Below, in pieces: positions 53,589 to 62,889 of a stretch of DNA of 64,000 nucleotides; the first letter of the stretch is position 1, and each line of letters opens with the position of its first letter. Made by a program: the position numbers and the translations under genes. Below the pieces are notes generated by a model. It had not been told where the DNA came from, searched no databases, and saw nothing but the letters and a program-made list of their open reading frames with translations. The DNA lies in NCBI RefSeq assembly GCF_001238275.1, contig NZ_LGTB01000019.1:82142-146141 (forward strand). The letters run 5' to 3'. This stretch comes from Bradyrhizobium viridifuturi (GTDB lineage: Bacteria; Pseudomonadota; Alphaproteobacteria; Rhizobiales; Xanthobacteraceae).

Positions 53589-54419
53589 ATGCGCCTCAAG
53601 TCAGTTTTCATCTGCCTCGCGATGCTTGCCGTGCCGGCTGCGGCCGCGGCGCCGCTTCCGGCGCCTCGCCAGGTCGAGATTGCCGAAGGCAATGTCACGC
53701 TGCACGCGCAGCTCTACCGGCCCGATGGCGATGGCCCGTTCCCGACGGTGATCGCGCTGCATGGCTGCGGTGGTCTCGCCGGCCACTCCGAGGCCGTCTT
53801 GCCGCGCTACCGCGATTGGGCCGAGCAACTGCTCACGTCAGGGCATGCGGTGCTGCTGCCGGACAGCTACGGCTCGCGCGAGCTCGGCCCGCAGTGCCGC
53901 ATCAGGGAGCATCAGGTCCAGACCCGCCGTGCGCGGGTTGCCGACATCAATGCCGCGCGGCAGTGGCTGGTGCAGCAGAAATGGGTGGCGAAGAGCCGCA
54001 TCAGCCTGATCGGCTGGGGCAATGGCGCAGCCGCTCTGCTGTGGGCGGTGCGGCCGCAAATGTGGTCGCGCAATGGCGAGCCGGACTTCCGCTCGGCGGT
54101 CGCGTTCTATCCGGATTGTCGCACCTCGTTCGGCCTCGGCTGGAGCGCGCGGGTGCCGACGCTGGTTCTGATCGGCGCGCGCGACGATGTGACGTCGTCA
54201 TCGGCCTGCCACCAGATGGTCGACGGCGCGCGTGGCCGCAGCGCGCTGGCGCGGATCGTGGTCTATCCCGAGGCGTATCACGACTTCGACCGGGCCAATT
54301 TGCCGCTGCATGCGGTCGCGGCCTCCGACGCCGAGATCGCCGAGCGCGGCCATATCGGCACCGATGCGAATGCGCGCAAGGACGCGCAGAAGCAGGTCGC
54401 CGAGTGGCTGTCGCGCTAG
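53589..54419 (+). CDS. Dienelactone-hydrolase-like secreted protein lacking the nucleophile
   Basis: 276 residues from ATG 53589. Signal peptide LKSVFICLAMLAVPAAAAA. The fold is kept: VIALHGCGGLAGHS, acid in IGARDDVTS and His in PEAYHDFDR. The nucleophile elbow, however, reads G142-W-G144-N-G146, with Gly (codon GGC, 54018-54020) where Ser or Cys is needed. A one-base change from AGC would explain it. Either a binding-only relative, a recent loss, or a base-call error. Compare the intact relative at 3800. Confidence 0.78.
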   Translation: MRLKSVFICLAMLAVPAAAAAPLPAPRQVEIAEGNVTLHAQLYRPDGDGPFPTVIALHGCGGLAGHSEAVLPRYRDWAEQLLTSGHAVLLPDSYGSRELGPQCRIREHQVQTRRARVADINAARQWLVQQKWVAKSRISLIGWGNGAAALLWAVRPQMWSRNGEPDFRSAVAFYPDCRTSFGLGWSARVPTLVLIGARDDVTSSSACHQMVDGARGRSALARIVVYPEAYHDFDRANLPLHAVAASDAEIAERGHIGTDANARKDAQKQVAEWLSR

Positions 54420-54489
54420 AGCGCGATCCGTAAGGCGCACGGCGGCCTTTCCTCGCGACAAACGCGGAGCGTTTGCGCGGAGATCATGC
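54420..54489 (+). repeat. Mosaic palindromic intergenic element, copy 3
   Basis: It begins at the stop codon of the preceding gene with GAGCGCGATCCG. It then has CCTCGCGACAAACGCGGAGC and GTTTGCGCGGAGATCATGC, matching 17265-17303 with two bases fewer in the centre. Confidence 0.8.
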
Positions 54490-54499
54490 GCCAGGAAAA

Positions 54500-56122
54500 T
54501 CAGAACAGACTGCCTTGGTCTTCCGGCTTGACGGCGCGCTTCGGCGTCGCCGGTTTCGCTTCGCGCTGAGGCTTCGGCTGGCTCTCGGGCATTGCCGTCG
54601 CCGCGGGCTGATCGGCATTCGTGGTGGCGGCGACGCGGCCATCGGCGAACTCGATCGACAGGCCTGAGTTCGGGCCGACCGCCGCCGCGGAATGGATCGC
54701 GTGGCCCTGCGCGTCGCGCACCAGCGCAAAGCCGCGTGCCAGCACGCCGCGATAGGACAGCGCCGACAGCAGCTGTCCGCGGTGGGCGACGCGCGCCTCG
54801 AGCCGCTGCAGCGTCGTCAGCAGCGCGCGGCGGGCGCGCTCGGCGAGGCGGTGGGTGCGCTCCAGATCGCGGGCGATCGCGGTGCGCTGCGCCTTGGCAT
54901 TGGCGAGCTTCGAAGCCTTGAGCCGGATCTCGAGCCCGCTGAAACGCTCGCGCCTGCGATGCAGCAGCGCGCGCGCCGACAGCGTGATGCGCTCGCCGGA
55001 TGCGGTGAGCCGCTGCCTTGCATGCGCGACCTGGCCGCGCAGCACACCGATGGTGAGCCGCGAGCTCGACGCGGCAAAGCGGCGGAAATGCGCATGCGTG
55101 TTGGCCTTCAGTCCGCGCGGCAACCCGGCCGCGAGATGATCGAGCCGTTGCCGCGGGATCGCCAGCAATTCGTTCGCCGCCGGCAGCGCGCGCGCTGCGG
55201 CGCGCAGCTCGTTGCGGCGAGCCTCCTGGGCGCGCTGCCAGCACACCATGGTGCGGCGGGCCAGCGCCTGGACCTCGACGAACAGCTCGCTGCGCACCGG
55301 CACCGCCATCTCGGCGGCCGCGGTCGGCGTCGGCGCGCGCTTGTCGGCGACGAAGTCGATCAGCGTGATGTCGGTCTCGTGGCCGACCGCCGAGATCAGC
55401 GGGATGTGGCTCTCGGCCGCGGCGCGGACCACGATCTCCTCGTTGAACGACCACAGGTCTTCCAGCGAGCCGCCGCCGCGCGCGACGATCAACAGGTCAG
55501 GCCGCGGAATCCGGCCGCCCTCCGGCAGCGCGTTGAAGCCGCGGATCGCGGCCGCGACCTGCTCGGCCGAGCCGTCGCCCTGCACCTTGACCGGCCAGAC
55601 CAGCACCCGGCGCGGAAAGCGGTCCTCGAGGCGATGCAGGATGTCGCGGATGACAGCGCCGGTCGGCGAGGTGACGACGCCGATCACTTCCGGCAGCCAG
55701 GGCAGCAGCTGCTTGCGCGCCTCGTCGAACAGCCCTTCGGCCGCAAGCTTCTTCTTGCGCTCCTCCATCAGCGCCATCAGCGCGCCGACGCCGGCCGGCT
55801 CCAGCGAGTCGATGACGATCTGGTACTTCGACGAGTTCGGATAGGTGGTCAGCTTGCCGGTGGCGATGACCTCGAGCCCTTCCTGCGGCTTGAAGCGCAT
55901 CCTTGCGTGGGCGAACTTCCAGATCACCGCCTCGATCTTGGCGTTCTCGTCCTTCAGCGCGAAATAGCAATGGCCGGAGGAGTGCGGCCCGCGAAAGCCG
56001 GAAATCTCGCCGCGGACGCGGACATGGCCGAAGCGGTCTTCCACCGTCCGTTTCAGGGCGGAGGAGAGTTCCGAGACGGTGAATTCGGGCGCGTTGACGA
56101 GATTCGGCGCGGCAGCGGTCAT
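54500..56122 (-). CDS. xseA: Exodeoxyribonuclease VII large subunit
   Basis: 540 residues from ATG 56122. The N-terminal OB fold has VRGEISGFRGPHSSGHCYF, and the catalytic domain has VIGVVTSPTGAVIRDILHRL, LLIVARGGGSLEDLWSFNEE and ISAVGHETDITLIDFVAD. Long helices follow (330-450), then ALSYRGVLARGFALVRD. The last 60 residues are Pro/Lys/Ala-rich and not conserved. XseA with XseB degrades single-stranded DNA in both directions. No xseB is nearby. Convergent with the hydrolase. Confidence 0.93.
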   Translation of the reverse strand: MTAAAPNLVNAPEFTVSELSSALKRTVEDRFGHVRVRGEISGFRGPHSSGHCYFALKDENAKIEAVIWKFAHARMRFKPQEGLEVIATGKLTTYPNSSKYQIVIDSLEPAGVGALMALMEERKKKLAAEGLFDEARKQLLPWLPEVIGVVTSPTGAVIRDILHRLEDRFPRRVLVWPVKVQGDGSAEQVAAAIRGFNALPEGGRIPRPDLLIVARGGGSLEDLWSFNEEIVVRAAAESHIPLISAVGHETDITLIDFVADKRAPTPTAAAEMAVPVRSELFVEVQALARRTMVCWQRAQEARRNELRAAARALPAANELLAIPRQRLDHLAAGLPRGLKANTHAHFRRFAASSSRLTIGVLRGQVAHARQRLTASGERITLSARALLHRRRERFSGLEIRLKASKLANAKAQRTAIARDLERTHRLAERARRALLTTLQRLEARVAHRGQLLSALSYRGVLARGFALVRDAQGHAIHSAAAVGPNSGLSIEFADGRVAATTNADQPAATAMPESQPKPQREAKPATPKRAVKPEDQGSLF

Positions 56123-56210
56123 TTGCAGGTGATTCGGCTGTTCGTGGGCTTCACCGCAACGTAGGGACTTTTGCCCGCCGTCGCCAATCCGCGGGCTTGC
56201 TTGTGCATAT

Positions 56211-56227
56211 ACTCTGTGATACAGAGT
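56211..56227. promoter_or_regulatory. Perfect palindrome ACTCTGT-GAT-ACAGAGT, operator of the downstream operon
   Basis: An exact 7-bp inverted repeat with a 3-bp centre, followed at once by a half-site TCTCTGTAAA. It lies 41 bp upstream of a three-gene operon whose third gene is a winged-helix regulator, so autoregulation is the natural guess. Confidence 0.72.
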
Positions 56228-56268
56228 TCTCTGTAAATGGGAACGCAGCCGCGTTGGAGGGCTGATCG

Positions 56269-56811
56269 ATGATCCCGCAGGCGACGTTGGCAGGTTTGGT
56301 CCATTCCGCGGCGGGCGCGGTCCACGCCGTCGTGGCGATACTCTGCATCGGTGTCGGGCTGATCCAGTTCCTGCGGCCAAAGCGCGGCGCCGGCCACCGG
56401 GCGCGCGGTTATTTCTACGTCTACGCCATGCTGGTCGCCGACGGGACCGCGATGCTGGTCTATCGCTTCACCGGTGCGTTCAACCTGTTCCACCTCGGCG
56501 CGATCGTGAACTTCGCCTGCATCGTGGCGGCGATTGTTCCGCTGCTGCGCGGCCCTCGGCCGACGAACTGGCGACTGCAGCACTACTACTTGATCTCTTG
56601 GTCCTACGTGTCGCTGATGTCGGCGGCGGCCACCGAAATCGCGGCGCGCGTGCTGCCGCTGACGACGCGCGGACAGGTCGGGCTGATCGCTCTGGTCCTG
56701 TCGGCGGTGACCATGACGATCGCCTTCGTCCTGATTGGAAAGTATCGGCCACCGGCGGAAACGACGCCGCTTGCCGCCGAGCTCGCCGGGCGGAGTGGAG
56801 TGCCGTCATGA
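56269..56811 (+). CDS. DUF2306-type four-helix membrane protein
   Basis: 180 residues, ribosome site TTGGAGGGC 8 bp upstream. Membrane helices: HAVVAILCIGVGLIQFL, FYVYAMLVADGTAMLVY, FHLGAIVNFACIVAAIVPLL and LIALVLSAVTMTIAFVLI. Conserved features are the His/Arg-rich GAGHRARGYFYVYAM and LQHYYLISWSYVSLM. These resemble heme- or quinone-binding membrane proteins of the DUF2306 group, but no ligand is known. First gene of a three-gene operon; stop overlaps the next start (ATGA). Confidence 0.75.
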   Translation: MIPQATLAGLVHSAAGAVHAVVAILCIGVGLIQFLRPKRGAGHRARGYFYVYAMLVADGTAMLVYRFTGAFNLFHLGAIVNFACIVAAIVPLLRGPRPTNWRLQHYYLISWSYVSLMSAAATEIAARVLPLTTRGQVGLIALVLSAVTMTIAFVLIGKYRPPAETTPLAAELAGRSGVPS

Positions 56812-57359
56812 TCGACAGCCAGCAGGCCAGCGCGGCGCTGAACGACATCAACGATATTGTGCATCGCGTCCGCCAGTCGCGAATTTATCAGACCGCCAGT
56901 CTGATCATCACCATGTGGGGCGCATTGGTGTTTGTCGGCTACATCGCCAATTACACATGGCCGCCACAGGGCTATACGATCTGGGCCGTCGTCGATCTCA
57001 TCGGAATCGCGGGCTCGATCGCAATTGCCGCGTTCAGCGGTGTCGGTCCGGGGGCAGGCGCCTTCGCGGTCCGCTTGCTGATGGCGTTCCTGCTGTTCAT
57101 CGTGTTCGGCGTGTTCTGTTCGATGGTGCTGGGCCATTTCGGGCCGCGCCAGATGCTGGTGTTCTGGCCGCTCTTCACGATGCTGTTCTATGCGCTCGCC
57201 GGCCTGTGGTTCGGCTACGTCTTCATCGTGATCGCGCTCGGCAGCAGCGCCTTGATCGTGACCGCCTACTTTTACTCCGGTCCGGCGCTGCTGTTGTGGA
57301 TGGCTGTCGTGCATGGCGGCGCACTCATCCTCGGCGGGCTCTGGATGCGCCGGATCTGA
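56808..57359 (+). CDS. Membrane protein of unknown function
   Basis: 183 residues with a soluble N-terminus (1-28) and about five helices: LIITMWGALVFVGYIANY, YTIWAVVDLIGIAGSIAIAA, LLMAFLLFIVFGVFCSMVLG, FWPLFTMLFYALAGLWFGYV and LLLWMAVVHGGALILGGLWM. No family recognised. Middle gene of the operon; overlaps the preceding gene by 4 bp and ends 3 bp before the regulator gene. Confidence 0.72.
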   Translation: MIDSQQASAALNDINDIVHRVRQSRIYQTASLIITMWGALVFVGYIANYTWPPQGYTIWAVVDLIGIAGSIAIAAFSGVGPGAGAFAVRLLMAFLLFIVFGVFCSMVLGHFGPRQMLVFWPLFTMLFYALAGLWFGYVFIVIALGSSALIVTAYFYSGPALLLWMAVVHGGALILGGLWMRRI

Positions 57360-57362
57360 GCG

Positions 57363-57662
57363 ATGGCCGAGCTCGACGAGATCATCCACCAGCCGCTGCG
57401 GCTCCGGATCATGGCGGCGCTCAATGCGCTGCCGGTTTCGACCGGGCTCGAATTCGCCCGGCTGAAGAAGCTGACGGGCGCCACCGATGGCAATCTCGGC
57501 GCCCACATCGAGACGCTGGCCCGGGCCGGCTATGTCGCGGTCGACAAGACCTTCGTCGGCAAGAAGCCGCAGACCACGGTGACCGCGACCGCGGCCGGCC
57601 GCGGCGCCTTTGCCCGTCATGTCGCGACCCTGCAGGAGATCATCGCCGGCAAGCAGCCGTGA
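57363..57662 (+). CDS. Winged-helix transcriptional regulator (ArsR/MarR-like)
   Basis: 99 residues, a single winged helix: IIHQPLRLRIMAALNALPV, LEFARLKKLTGATDGNLGAH (recognition helix), IETLARAGYVAVDKTFVG and the wing KKPQTTVTATAAGRGAF. This is the family often paired with membrane proteins in small operons. It probably binds the palindrome at 56211. Third gene of the operon, 3 bp after the membrane protein gene. Confidence 0.85.
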   Translation: MAELDEIIHQPLRLRIMAALNALPVSTGLEFARLKKLTGATDGNLGAHIETLARAGYVAVDKTFVGKKPQTTVTATAAGRGAFARHVATLQEIIAGKQP

Positions 57663-57759
57663 GCCGGAATGACGGGGGAATCGGCCCCGTCGCCCCTTGC
57701 GGGCCGGCGGGGATTCGTGCGACCGACACAGCTCTTGCACCCATTTGAGCCTGTACCTG

Positions 57760-59037
57760 ATGAACATCCTCCTGCTCGGTTCCGGCGGCCGCGAACATGC
57801 GCTGGCGTGGAAGATCGCCGCATCTCCGCTGGTGACGAAACTCTGGTGCGCGCCGGGCAATGCCGGGATCGCGCGCGAGGCCGAGTGCGTCGCGCTCGAT
57901 GTCGCCGACCATGCCGCGGTGATCGAATTCTGCCGGCGCAACGCGGTCGATCTGGTGGTGGTCGGTCCGGAGACGCCGCTCGCCGCCGGCATTGTCGACG
58001 ATCTCGCCGCTGCCGGCATCAAGGCGTTCGGACCGAGCAAGCAGGCCGCGCAGCTCGAAGGCTCTAAGGGGTTCACCAAGGACCTCTGCAGCGAATTCGA
58101 CATTCCGACCGGCGCCTATCGCCGTTTCGACAATGCGAAGGACGCGGTAGCCTATGTCCGCGCCCAGGGCGCGCCGATCGTGGTCAAGGCCGACGGGCTT
58201 GCCGCCGGCAAGGGCGTCGTGGTCGCGCAGACGCTGCACGAGGCCGAGGCCGCCATCGCGATGATGTTCGAGGGTGCGTTCGGCTCGGCCGGCGCCGAGG
58301 TCGTGATCGAGGAATTCCTCTCTGGCCGCGAGATCAGCTTCTTCGCACTGTGCGACGGCGAGACCGCGATCCCGCTCGCGACCGCGCAGGACCACAAGCG
58401 GGTGTTCGATCACGACAAGGGGCCGAACACCGGCGGCATGGGCGCCTATTCGCCGACGCCGTTCGTGACGCCTGAAATCCACGATCAGATCATGGCCCGC
58501 ATCATCCTGCCGACGGTCGCCGGGATGAAGAGCCGCGGCATCCCGTTCAAGGGCGTGCTCTATGCCGGCGTGATGCTGACCGCGCAGGGCCCAAAACTGT
58601 TCGAGTACAACGTCCGCTTCGGCGATCCCGAGTGCCAGGTGCTGATGCTGCGGATGATGTCCGACATCGTGCCGGCGCTGCTCGCCTCGATCGACGGGCA
58701 ACTGAAGAACTTCGACCTGCGCTGGTACCCGGACCCGGCGCTGACCGTCGTGATGGCGGCCAAGGGCTATCCCGGCGACTACATCAAGGGCACGCGGATC
58801 GACGGCCTCGATGACGCCGCCAAGGTCGAAGGCGTCGAGATCTTCCACGCCGGCACGGTGGCGAAGGACGGCGCAGTGCTGGCCAATGGCGGGCGGGTGC
58901 TGAACGTCTCCGCGATGGGCAAGACCGTCACCGAGGCGCGCGACCGCGCCTATCAGGCGGTCGACCGCATCAAATGGCCGGAGGGATTCTGCCGCCGCGA
59001 CATTGCCTGGCAGGCGGTGGAGGCGGAGCGGGGTTGA
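57760..59037 (+). CDS. purD: Phosphoribosylamine-glycine ligase
   Basis: 425 residues from ATG 57760. ATP-grasp enzyme of purine synthesis (GAR synthetase). N-terminal LLGSGGREHALAWK (5-18), GPETPLAAGIVDDL, and the ATP-binding PIVVKADGLAAGKGVVVA with FKGVLYAGVML and FEYNVRFGDPECQVLM (metal-binding). The C-terminal FHAGTVAKDGAVLANGGRVL is typical. Complete; 97 bp after the regulator gene on the same strand. Confidence 0.95.
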   Translation: MNILLLGSGGREHALAWKIAASPLVTKLWCAPGNAGIAREAECVALDVADHAAVIEFCRRNAVDLVVVGPETPLAAGIVDDLAAAGIKAFGPSKQAAQLEGSKGFTKDLCSEFDIPTGAYRRFDNAKDAVAYVRAQGAPIVVKADGLAAGKGVVVAQTLHEAEAAIAMMFEGAFGSAGAEVVIEEFLSGREISFFALCDGETAIPLATAQDHKRVFDHDKGPNTGGMGAYSPTPFVTPEIHDQIMARIILPTVAGMKSRGIPFKGVLYAGVMLTAQGPKLFEYNVRFGDPECQVLMLRMMSDIVPALLASIDGQLKNFDLRWYPDPALTVVMAAKGYPGDYIKGTRIDGLDDAAKVEGVEIFHAGTVAKDGAVLANGGRVLNVSAMGKTVTEARDRAYQAVDRIKWPEGFCRRDIAWQAVEAERG

Positions 59038-59083
59038 TCGATCCGGCCCCAGCGGCGACAATGACGCGCCCGGGGGCCTTCGA

Positions 59084-60408
59084 ATGACCGATTTCAGACT
59101 GCCCGAGACACATTACGCGCAGAGCGGCGACGCCAGCATCGCCTATCAGGTGATGGGCGACGGTCCCGTCGACATCATCCTCGTCCCTGGCCTGTTTTCG
59201 CATATCGAGTTCATGCACGAGATGGCCGGCTACACCGCCGTGCTGCGCCGCCTGTCGCGTTTCGCCCGGGTCGTGACCTTCGACAAACGCGGACAGGGAT
59301 TGTCGGATCGGATGACCGGCGCGCCCTCGCTCGAGCAGCGCATGGACGACGTCCGGGCGATCATGGATGCCATCGGCTCCGCCCGCGCGGTGCTGTTCGG
59401 CTTCTCCGAGGGCTGTCCGATGAGCGTGCTGTTTGCAGCAACCTATCCGGACCGCGTCTCGCGTCTTGTCCTGCTCGGTAGCTTTGCCCGCTCGAAGGAT
59501 CGTCTGCCCGAGGAGGAGTGGCAACAGCGCTGCGACGAGGTCGTGCAGAACTGGGGCTCGGGCGACACCGTCAAGACCGTCGCGCCGAGCCAGGCCGCGA
59601 ATCCAGAGGTCATCGCGCAGATTGCGAAGTTCGAGCGGCTGTCGAGCAGTCCGGGTGCGCTGCGAACGCTGCTCGTTCTCAATCGCGCGATCGACATCAC
59701 GACGATCTTGCCGACGCTCCAGGTCCCGACGCTCGTCCTGCACCGGACCGGCGATGGTCGCGTTCCCGTGGCGCTCGGCCGCGATGTCGCACGCGCGATC
59801 CCTGACGCGAAGTATATAGAATATCCGGGCGGCGATCACTATTTCTGGGTCGGTGAGACCGAGGCGCTGCTCGGCGACATCGAGGAATTCGTCACCGGCC
59901 ATCGTGATAGTGGGGAAACCGAACTGGAGCGCGTGCTCGCGACCGTGCTGTTCACCGACATTGTCGAATCCACCCGCAGCGCGGCAGCGATGGGCGATCA
60001 GCGCTGGCGGCGCCTGCTCGATGATCACGATCAACTCGCCCAGCAGATCGTCGACCGGCATCGCGGGCGTCTGGTCAAGAGCACCGGCGACGGCATTCTG
60101 GCGACGTTCGATGGTCCGGGACGCGCCGTGCGCTGCGCCTTGGCATTCGGCTCCGCGACCCAGCAGATCGGCCTGCCGGTACGCGCAGGCCTGCACACCG
60201 GCGAGATCGAGGTGAGGGGGGCCGACATCGGCGGAATCGCGGTGCATGCCGCGGCGCGCGTGATGTCGAGGTGCGCCTCGAACGAGGTGCTGGTGTCGCG
60301 CGTCGTCACCGATCTCGTCGCCGGCGCGGGCTGAAATTCGCCGAGCGCGGTGCGTTCGAGCTGAAGGGGTTGCCCGGGAAATGGGAGCTGTTCGCAGCGA
60401 GTGGCTAG
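59084..60408 (+). CDS. Alpha/beta hydrolase fused to adenylate/guanylate cyclase domain, frameshift near 3' end
   Basis: About 441 residues after correction. The N-terminal alpha/beta hydrolase (1-265) has the elbow FGFS108EGCP and the His in GGDHYFWVG. The C-terminal class III cyclase domain (about 285-440) has the metal Asp in VLFTDIVESTRSAA, and GDGILATFDGPGRA with the second Asp. The frame stops early at 60332 (GGC TGA); one added base at about 60330 (GCGGGCTG to GCGGGCCTG) reads on to LKFAERGAFELKGLPGKWEL and a stop at 60408, as in cyclases of this type. Probably makes cAMP under control of the hydrolase domain; the ligand is unknown. Confidence 0.83.
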
Positions 60409-60420
60409 GGCATTCACCGC

Positions 60421-60556
60421 GTCGTTCCGGACGACGCGCCTCGCGCGTCGATCCGGAAACCCGATGTTGTAGGCAGCTTGTCAGGTCAACTCGAGATTCC
60501 CCGATGCGCAATTGCGCATCTGAGGTTCGGCGCGTTGCGCCACCCCGGGATGACGG
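60421..60556. repeat. Palindromic intergenic repeat block
   Basis: Several hairpins in a row: CCGGACGACGCGC with GCGCGTCGATCCGG, then ATGCGCAATTGCGCAT, then GGCGCGTTGCGCC. The central one also occurs at 46484-46521. It lies between the converging cyclase and acyl-CoA dehydrogenase genes. Confidence 0.65.
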
Positions 60557-60561
60557 CGAGA

Positions 60562-61793
60562 CTACAGCAGATCCCCGCCCGCCGCGCTTGCCGTGGTGCC
60601 GTGCTCGCGGAACGCCTTGATGACGTTCTTGCCGATCTTCCACTTGTGCACCTCGTCGGGGCCGTCGACCAGCCGCTGCGAGCGCACCTGGGTGTACCAT
60701 TTCGCCAGCGGCGTATCCTGGCTGAAGCCGAGCGCGCCGTGCAGCTGGATCGCGGTGTCGATCACCTTGTGCACCATGTGGGCGTGGAAGATCTTGGCGA
60801 TCGAGTTCTCCTGGCGGATGTCGAGGCCCTTCTCGGCCTTGTAGGCGATGTGCAGCAGCATCAGCCGGCCGATATAGAGCTCGCTGGCGCAGTCGGCGAG
60901 CATGAACTGCACCGCCTGGCGGTCGCCAGCAGCTGGCCGAAGGTCGAGCGCTTGGTGACGTGGGCGGCCGCCATGTCGAGCGCGCGCTGCGCCTTGGCAA
61001 CGTTGTGCATGCCGTGGCGCAGCCGGCCGTAGGCGAGACGGTGCTGGCCCATGTTGAAGCCGTTGCCCTCGCCGCCGAGCAGATTGTCGGCCGGCACCTT
61101 CAGATCCTTGATCTCGATCTCGGAGTGGCCGCCATGGATCACGTCGTCATGCGGGCCTTCGATCGCCATGTTGGCGACGTTGCGCTTGATCTTGTAGCCG
61201 GGGTTGGGCAGCTCGATGATGAAGGTCGAATATTGCTTGTGGCGCGGCGCATTCGGATCGGTCTTCGCCATGACCAGCGCAAGGTCGGCGACGCTCGCCG
61301 ACGAGGAGAACCACTTCTCGCCGTTGAGGATGTAGTTCTCGTTGCCGTCCTTCACCGCCGTGGTCTGCATGCCGGTGGCGTCGGCGCCGGCGGCTTTCTC
61401 GGTCATCGAGAAGCAGATCCGCTTGTCGCCGTTCAGCAGCGGCTTAAGGAATTTTTCCTTCTGGTACTCGGTGCCGTGCGCCAGGATCGTCATCATCGAG
61501 GCGTCGTCCGGCCCCTGCGTGTTCATCGAGAGCGCGCCGAGCATGCTCTCGCCGAGCTCCATCTGCACCAGCGCGTTGGCGAGCGGGCCGAGGCCCATAC
61601 CGCCATACTCCTTCGGCACGAAGGGGCACCACAGGCCCTGCGCGCGGGCCTTCTTGCGCAGCGGGCCCAGCACCTCGGCAAGCGGCTTGGTGTCGAGTTC
61701 CTTTTCCGCCGGAATGCACTCGTCGTGCACGAATTTGCGGACCTTCTCGCGGATTGCCTTGGCCTCGGCGGGAATCTCGAAATCAATCGACAT
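60562..61793 (-). CDS. Acyl-CoA dehydrogenase, one frameshift
   Basis: 410 residues after correction. ATG 61793 (MSIDFEIPAEAKAIREKVRK). Flavoenzyme of fatty-acid oxidation: CFSMTEKAAGADATGMQTTA, ILNGEKWFSSSASVADLALV, and RLAYGRLRHGMHNVAKAQRA. After a one-base loss at about 60918 (ACCGCCAGG to ACCCGCCAGG) the frame continues with RQAVQFMLADCASELYIGRL, MVHKVIDTAIQLHGALGFSQ, and ends. The second half carries the catalytic region near AIQLHGALGFSQDTPLAKWY. The length of 1232 nt fits one lost base. Substrate unknown. Confidence 0.88.
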
Positions 61794-61915
61794 GGCACTT
61801 CCTCGTTTCGTGTTGTTGTTGGTTGGGCTTCCGGATGGCATAAACCTCGCCCGAGCCAGCGGCAACGCCGAACAAAGTTTGAAGCAGCGCGGCCGCGCCA
61901 GGGAAGGAGCCACCG

Positions 61916-62821
61916 ATGCCTGATCTCGCTGATCTTTTTCCCGGCTATGAATCGAAATGGATCAACACATCGCAGGGCCGCATCTTCGCCCGCGTCGGCG
62001 GCAAGGGGCCGCCGCTGCTGTTGCTGCACGGCTTCTCCTCGACGCATGTGATGTGGCACACGGTTGCGCCGAAGCTCGACGACAAGTTCACGCTGATCAT
62101 CGCCGACCTGCCGGGTTATGGCTGGTCCGACATGCCGGACAGCGACAAGGACCATACGCCCTACACGAAGCGCGCCTGGGCGAAGACCATGGTCGAAGTC
62201 ATGGAGCAGCTCGGGCATGTGCATTTCGCACTCGCCGGTCACGACCGCGGCGGCCGGGTGTCGTACCGCTTGGCACTCGATCATCCCGGCCGGCTGTCGA
62301 AGCTCGCGGTGCTCGATATCGCACCGACCTATGATTACTGGCAAAAGCTCAATCGCCTGTCGGCGCTGAAGATCTACCACTGGGCGTTCCTGGCGCAGCC
62401 CTATCCGCTGCCGGAGACGCTGATCTCCAACAATGGCGAATTCTTCCTCAAGGAGAAGATGGCGAGCCAGACCAGGACCAAGACGCTGGAGGCGATCGAT
62501 CCGCGCGCACTCGAACATTATCTCGCGCCGTTCCGCGATCCCGCGCGCATCCACGCGATGTGCGAGGACTATCGCGCCGGCGCTTACGCAGATTTCGAGA
62601 TCGACAAGGCCGATGTCGACGCCGGCAAGAAGATCACGATCCCAATGCTGGCGCTGTGGGGCGATGCCGGTGTTGCCAGCGCGGCGACGACCCCGCTCGA
62701 CACCTGGAAGAATTGGGCCACCAATGTCAGCGGCGCGCCGGTGGCGTCAGGGCATTTCCTGCCCGAGGAGGCGCCCGACGCGACGGCGAAGCTGCTGCGG
62801 GAGTTCTTTCTGGCGGGGTGA
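61916..62821 (+). CDS. Fluoroacetate dehalogenase-like alpha/beta hydrolase
   Basis: 301 residues. Residue by residue it fits the fluoroacetate dehalogenase family as I remember it from Rhodopseudomonas palustris RPA1163: nucleophile D110 and R111, R114 in GHDRGGRVSY; halide pocket H155, W156 in KIYHWAFLAQP; Y219 in CEDYRAGAYADFE; catalytic H280 in SGHFLPEEAP. One pocket position differs: residue 185 is Gln (codon 62468-62470) where RPA1163 has Trp. The reaction is hydrolytic cleavage of the C-F bond of haloacetates. The gene is divergent from acyl-CoA dehydrogenase. Confidence 0.85.
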   Translation: MPDLADLFPGYESKWINTSQGRIFARVGGKGPPLLLLHGFSSTHVMWHTVAPKLDDKFTLIIADLPGYGWSDMPDSDKDHTPYTKRAWAKTMVEVMEQLGHVHFALAGHDRGGRVSYRLALDHPGRLSKLAVLDIAPTYDYWQKLNRLSALKIYHWAFLAQPYPLPETLISNNGEFFLKEKMASQTRTKTLEAIDPRALEHYLAPFRDPARIHAMCEDYRAGAYADFEIDKADVDAGKKITIPMLALWGDAGVASAATTPLDTWKNWATNVSGAPVASGHFLPEEAPDATAKLLREFFLAG

Positions 62822-62889
62822 CTCCATCCTGCATCGTCATCCTGAGAGAATGTGAATGTACGGTTCACAAGCGGCGCCAAACGTTCAGT

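Noticed and set aside
54692..56164. A 490-codon frame antisense to xseA
   Set aside because: Shadow frame; xseA is unmistakable on the other strand.
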